Source: Methanoregula sp. | GTDB taxonomy: Archaea > Halobacteriota > Methanomicrobia > Methanomicrobiales > Methanospirillaceae | Direction of reading: 5' to 3' | Assembly: GCA_026394695.1 (NCBI GenBank) | Contig: JAPKXT010000159.1 | Span: forward strand, 1 to 8,144 | Length of the DNA: 8,144 nt | Shown here: one piece after another, positions 6,656 to 8,144 of the stretch | Numbering within the stretch: position 1 is the first letter of the stretch | Layout: each line of letters starts with the position of its first letter | The notes under the pieces: generated by a model | The model's input: the letters and a program-made list of their open reading frames with translations, nothing else | What the model was told of the DNA's origin: nothing | The model's database searches: none | Position numbers and translations under genes: made by a program

Positions 6656-6850
6656 ATGTCTGTTCAGGAATGCTCAACAAAGAGAATCCCGGTTCGTCCC
6701 AGCACGTGGGAGGAACTTTACGAACTCCGTAAGCCCGGCCAGACCTTTGATCAGGTCCTCTCAGATATGGTCGCCAGGGAGAAGCGTCGCCGGTTATTTG
6801 AGGATGCTGATCGTAAAATGCGGGATGGCCACTTTGTGGAGCTTGAATAG
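6656..6850 (+). CDS. Type II antitoxin, DUF7557/VapB-like
   Basis: The 64-residue protein reads MSVQECSTKRIPVRPSTWEE, then LYELRKPGQTFDQVLSDMVA and a charged helical tail (REKRRRLFEDADRKMRDGHF). 'TKxIxVxxxTWxxLxxLxxPGxTFDxxLxxM' is typical of small archaeal antitoxins once grouped as DUF217 and VapB-like: an N-terminal DNA-binding part, presumably ribbon-helix-helix, and a C-terminal toxin-neutralising tail. The ATG has a ribosome binding site (AAAGGA), and a palindrome lies just upstream. The stop codon TAG overlaps the toxin's GTG start by one base, so the pair is co-translated. It sits between two CRISPR-like repeat remnants. The assignment is by sequence pattern and by its partner. Confidence 0.75.
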   Translation: MSVQECSTKRIPVRPSTWEELYELRKPGQTFDQVLSDMVAREKRRRLFEDADRKMRDGHFVELE

Positions 6851-7134
6851 TGATATTCATCATCAAAATTGAGGATGAGCCCCTGGCATTTCTTGAGAGC
6901 CTTCCCACGAAAACTCAGCACATCGTAAGGACTAAACTGTCTCTCCTTAAAACGGATCCCTATCCCGGGAAAGGTGGCGATAAAGAAAAGTTCACCTGTC
7001 GGGGCAAAAAACCCATTTATCGTTTACATATCAGCCACAGTTACACCGCACTGTATCGTATTGAAAATGATATCGTTTTCATTTTTTATCTCGATACCAT
7101 CGAGCGTGCTCATAAAAAGTACGGTCGGTTATAA
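6850..7134 (+). CDS. RelE/ParE-superfamily toxin
   Basis: The 94-residue protein has the RelE/ParE layout: an N-terminal strand (MIFIIKIEDEPLAFLESLP), two helices (TKTQHIVRTKLSLLKTDPYP), then the beta-sheet core with K/R-rich strands (KFTCRGKKPIYRLHISHSYTA, LYRIENDIVFIFYLDTIERA) and the end HKKYGRL. The YRL...SYTALYRI...V pattern is highly typical. RelE members cut mRNA on the ribosome and ParE members poison gyrase; the H88-K-K-Y91 tail with R69 favours an RNase, but this is inference. Translation starts at GTG, overlapping the antitoxin stop by one base (TAGTG). A less efficient start for the toxin would help keep antitoxin in excess. The frame is intact and full length, so the toxin may be active. 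Confidence 0.8.
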   Translation: MIFIIKIEDEPLAFLESLPTKTQHIVRTKLSLLKTDPYPGKGGDKEKFTCRGKKPIYRLHISHSYTALYRIENDIVFIFYLDTIERAHKKYGRL

Positions 7135-7142
7135 TTCAAAAT

Positions 7143-7251
7143 ATTTCAATCCTGTTTTTCTTTGATGGTGCGGTCGAAGGGGTTTACCCTGATTACTTGC
7201 CTGTAACGGAGTCGTTTTCAATCCTTGTTTTTTGGCATAAATTGATTAAAA
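7143..7251 (-). CRISPR. Degenerate CRISPR-like repeat pair with one 35-base spacer (right remnant)
   Basis: Units at 7143-7179 and 7215-7251 flank a unique segment of exactly 35 bases (7180-7214), the same spacing as the pair at 6476-6585. The first unit matches the 6549-6585 unit at about 28 of 37 positions by hand count, including TTTCAATCC at its start and GAT-N3-GC-N2-TCGAAG at its end. The second keeps TTTTCAATCCTTGTT but has lost the other half (ggcataaattgattaaaa), so it is an edge copy. The unit at 7143 begins nine bases after the toxin stop. No leader, cas gene or further unit is evident to the right up to the UPF0280 fragment. Confidence 0.55.
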
Positions 7252-7313
7252 CCAAGGCAAGTAGTTCGCTGAAAGCGCATAATCCGGAGTTCAATTCACA
7301 CGCCCGTGGTGGT

Positions 7314-7619
7314 GTGCCCCCGCAGGATTCAGTCCCTGGCATCGGCACCTCATCGGTGATAGTCTGCCTTTCCATTTCCTTTGGCATGGCCAATGCGGTT
7401 ACGATCTTCTCCTGCAATGTTGCCCTTTCCGAAGCATGGGCCACGGTGGTCTGCAACCTGATCCGCCCGGATGTTCATTCCATTCTTGAGCGGATCGATT
7501 TACAGGAGGTATCGGGAGTTTTTGTGATCATGGGAGATCAGCACGTCAAATGGGGAAATCTGCCACCTGTCGTGAGGGCGGATGTGGACGAGCGGTTGAT
7601 CAGTGCGGGGGACCGGATC
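7314..7619 (+). pseudogene. UPF0280 gene fragment (C-terminal 102 residues only)
   Basis: Translation of this stretch aligns without gaps to residues 136-237 of the UPF0280 protein encoded at 5740-6453, with about 65 of 102 identical by hand count. It keeps SISFG, AVTIFS, AWAT, VCN, IRPD, GVF, IMG, LPP and the end LISAGDRI. The N-terminal 135 residues are absent. The VGPSIS motif has become VCLSIS, and the stop codon is replaced by TGG, so the open frame runs on to 7733. No start codon or promoter of its own is evident; the open frame extends up to an ATG at 7197 through the repeat region, but that part resembles no UPF0280 sequence. It is most likely a dead second copy. The divergence rules out a very recent tandem duplication unless decay was fast. 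Confidence 0.8.
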
Positions 7620-7875
7620 TGGATTCGAACGATTCAAGGGCAGTATGACTCGTGTCCTGCCGGGAAATTTTTTTCCTTCCGGCCACCCGCTCCAGGTAAT
7701 CCCGGGACGAGAGTGGCATGTTCCGGGCGTTAGTAAAAAAACTGTCGATCAACACGGCCTGCTGCCGGCTCCACTCGGCATTGGGCGTCCGTTTCACCCA
7801 CGCTGCATAGGTCCGGACAAATGCGAGACGCTCCTTTGCATTTGCCTCCCGGTCAAACAACAATTCCATACTCAT
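7600..7875 (-). CDS. Small protein of unknown function, paired with the upstream nucleotidyltransferase-like gene
   Basis: I do not recognise a named family. The 91-residue reading starts MSMELLFDREANAKERLAFV and continues RTYAAWVKRTPNAEWSRQQA, VLIDSFFTNARNMPLSSRDY, LERVAGRKKI. It looks soluble and mostly helical, rich in Arg, Asn and Trp. The last 20 or so residues (SRQDTSHTALESFESRSGPP) are of low complexity. The final codons lie antisense to the end of the UPF0280 fragment, so the original C-terminus may have been altered by rearrangement there. Starts at 7890, 7875 and 7869 are possible; I prefer 7875, with GGAG ten bases or so upstream. It overlaps the upstream gene by 23 bases in another frame, so the two are probably one transcription unit. 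A two-gene toxin-antitoxin-like pair is possible but unproven. Confidence 0.6.
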   Translation of the reverse strand: MSMELLFDREANAKERLAFVRTYAAWVKRTPNAEWSRQQAVLIDSFFTNARNMPLSSRDYLERVAGRKKISRQDTSHTALESFESRSGPPH

Positions 7876-8144
7876 CCCCCCGTACTCCAAAGGTCTTCAT
7901 CCATTTTTTCACGTGTTCATGATTGAGGTCATCTTTGAATATTTCCCAGAGATAGAGCGCATCCTCGATATCCTTTTGTGAGCCAAGATACATCTTATAG
8001 GCGATCTGGATATCGATTGGCGAAATATACACCCTGACCCCGGAAAGGTTCACTTCAACCCGATCACGAAGGACAGTCCGGTCGATATCATCCTTGAGAA
8101 ATTTCAGCTCGATGTTGGGGATAAACTGATCTTTTTTTGCGATC
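7853..8144 (-). CDS. Probable nucleotidyltransferase-like protein, N-terminus beyond window edge
   Basis: The open frame continues past the right edge without a stop, so only the C-terminal 96 residues are visible. They read from IAKKDQFIPNIELKFLKDDI through RVEVNLSGVRVYISPIDIQI to AYKMYLGSQKDIEDALYLWE and IFKDDLN. 'SPIDxQIAYKxYLGSxKDIEDAxxLxxxF' resembles the C-terminal helical part of archaeal nucleotidyltransferase-fold proteins (AbiEii/DUF6036-like), which often act in toxin-antitoxin or abortive-infection pairs. The catalytic GS...DxD segment would be outside the window, so this cannot be confirmed here. A GTG at 8053 could begin a shorter protein, but the frame upstream of it is coding-like, so I treat the gene as partial. 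It overlaps the downstream small gene by 23 bases. Confidence 0.6.
   Translation of the reverse strand, partial: IAKKDQFIPNIELKFLKDDIDRTVLRDRVEVNLSGVRVYISPIDIQIAYKMYLGSQKDIEDALYLWEIFKDDLNHEHVKKWMKTFGVRGDEYGIVV

Noticed and set aside
7197..7313. ATG at 7197 as a real start for a protein continuing into the UPF0280 fragment
   Set aside because: The first 39 codons run through a CRISPR-like repeat and show no convincing similarity to UPF0280; no ribosome binding site or promoter is visible.
7287..7323. A fifth CRISPR-like unit starting GTTCAATTCAC
   Set aside because: It is near the expected spacing, but only about eight start bases agree and the rest runs into the UPF0280 fragment without the TCGAAG end.
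7600..7640. tRNA 3' fragment or attachment site: GTTCGAATCC on the minus strand near 7620-7629
   Set aside because: It looks like a tRNA T-loop, but the flanking bases do not pair into a five-base T-stem and no acceptor stem or anticodon arm is found.
7660..7680. Run of seven T as a plus-strand terminator
   Set aside because: It encodes lysines in the minus-strand small gene and no active plus-strand gene ends there.

Overview
The window looks like part of a methanogenic archaeon chromosome, most likely of the order Methanomicrobiales (Methanoregula-like). Reasons: an archaeal-type alanyl-tRNA synthetase with an N-terminal zinc ribbon, the sulfide/aspartate-semialdehyde homocysteine pathway genes typical of methanogens, archaeal TATA-like promoters, and tightly overlapping genes. 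The genus is inference; no 16S rRNA or other marker is present.

Left half (1-3760, all minus strand): a compact operon reads right to left. It holds a NIF3/DUF34-family protein with an internal deletion, then alanyl-tRNA synthetase carrying an N-terminal SWIM zinc-finger domain in the same reading frame, then a winged-helix (ArsR-like) regulator cut by the window edge. The genes overlap by 4 and 11 bases.

Centre (3761-6453): a short divergent promoter region contains two AT-rich TATA candidates around a 17-bp palindrome. To its right, on the plus strand, is a three-gene operon: a DUF39/HcyBio protein with two CBS domains, a NIL-domain protein with two 4Fe-4S clusters, and a UPF0280 (COG2122, ApbE-like) protein. 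Both junctions are ATGA overlaps. The first two are the pair known in Methanosarcina (MA1821/MA1822 type) to make homocysteine from aspartate semialdehyde with sulfide-derived sulfur; the third is its usual partner.

Right third (6454-8144) is accessory. Two pairs of degenerate CRISPR-like repeats, each pair separated by exactly 35 bases, flank a small type II toxin-antitoxin module (DUF7557/VapB-like antitoxin and RelE/ParE-like toxin). Next comes a promoterless, N-terminally truncated second copy of the UPF0280 gene (about 64% identical over 102 gap-free residues). The window ends with two overlapping minus-strand genes: a small protein of unknown function, and the C-terminal part of a probable nucleotidyltransferase-like protein running off the right edge. 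The most notable items are the SWIM-AlaRS fusion, the NIF3 deletion that removes metal ligands, and the toxin-antitoxin module lodged in a decayed CRISPR-like array between an intact and a broken UPF0280 gene.
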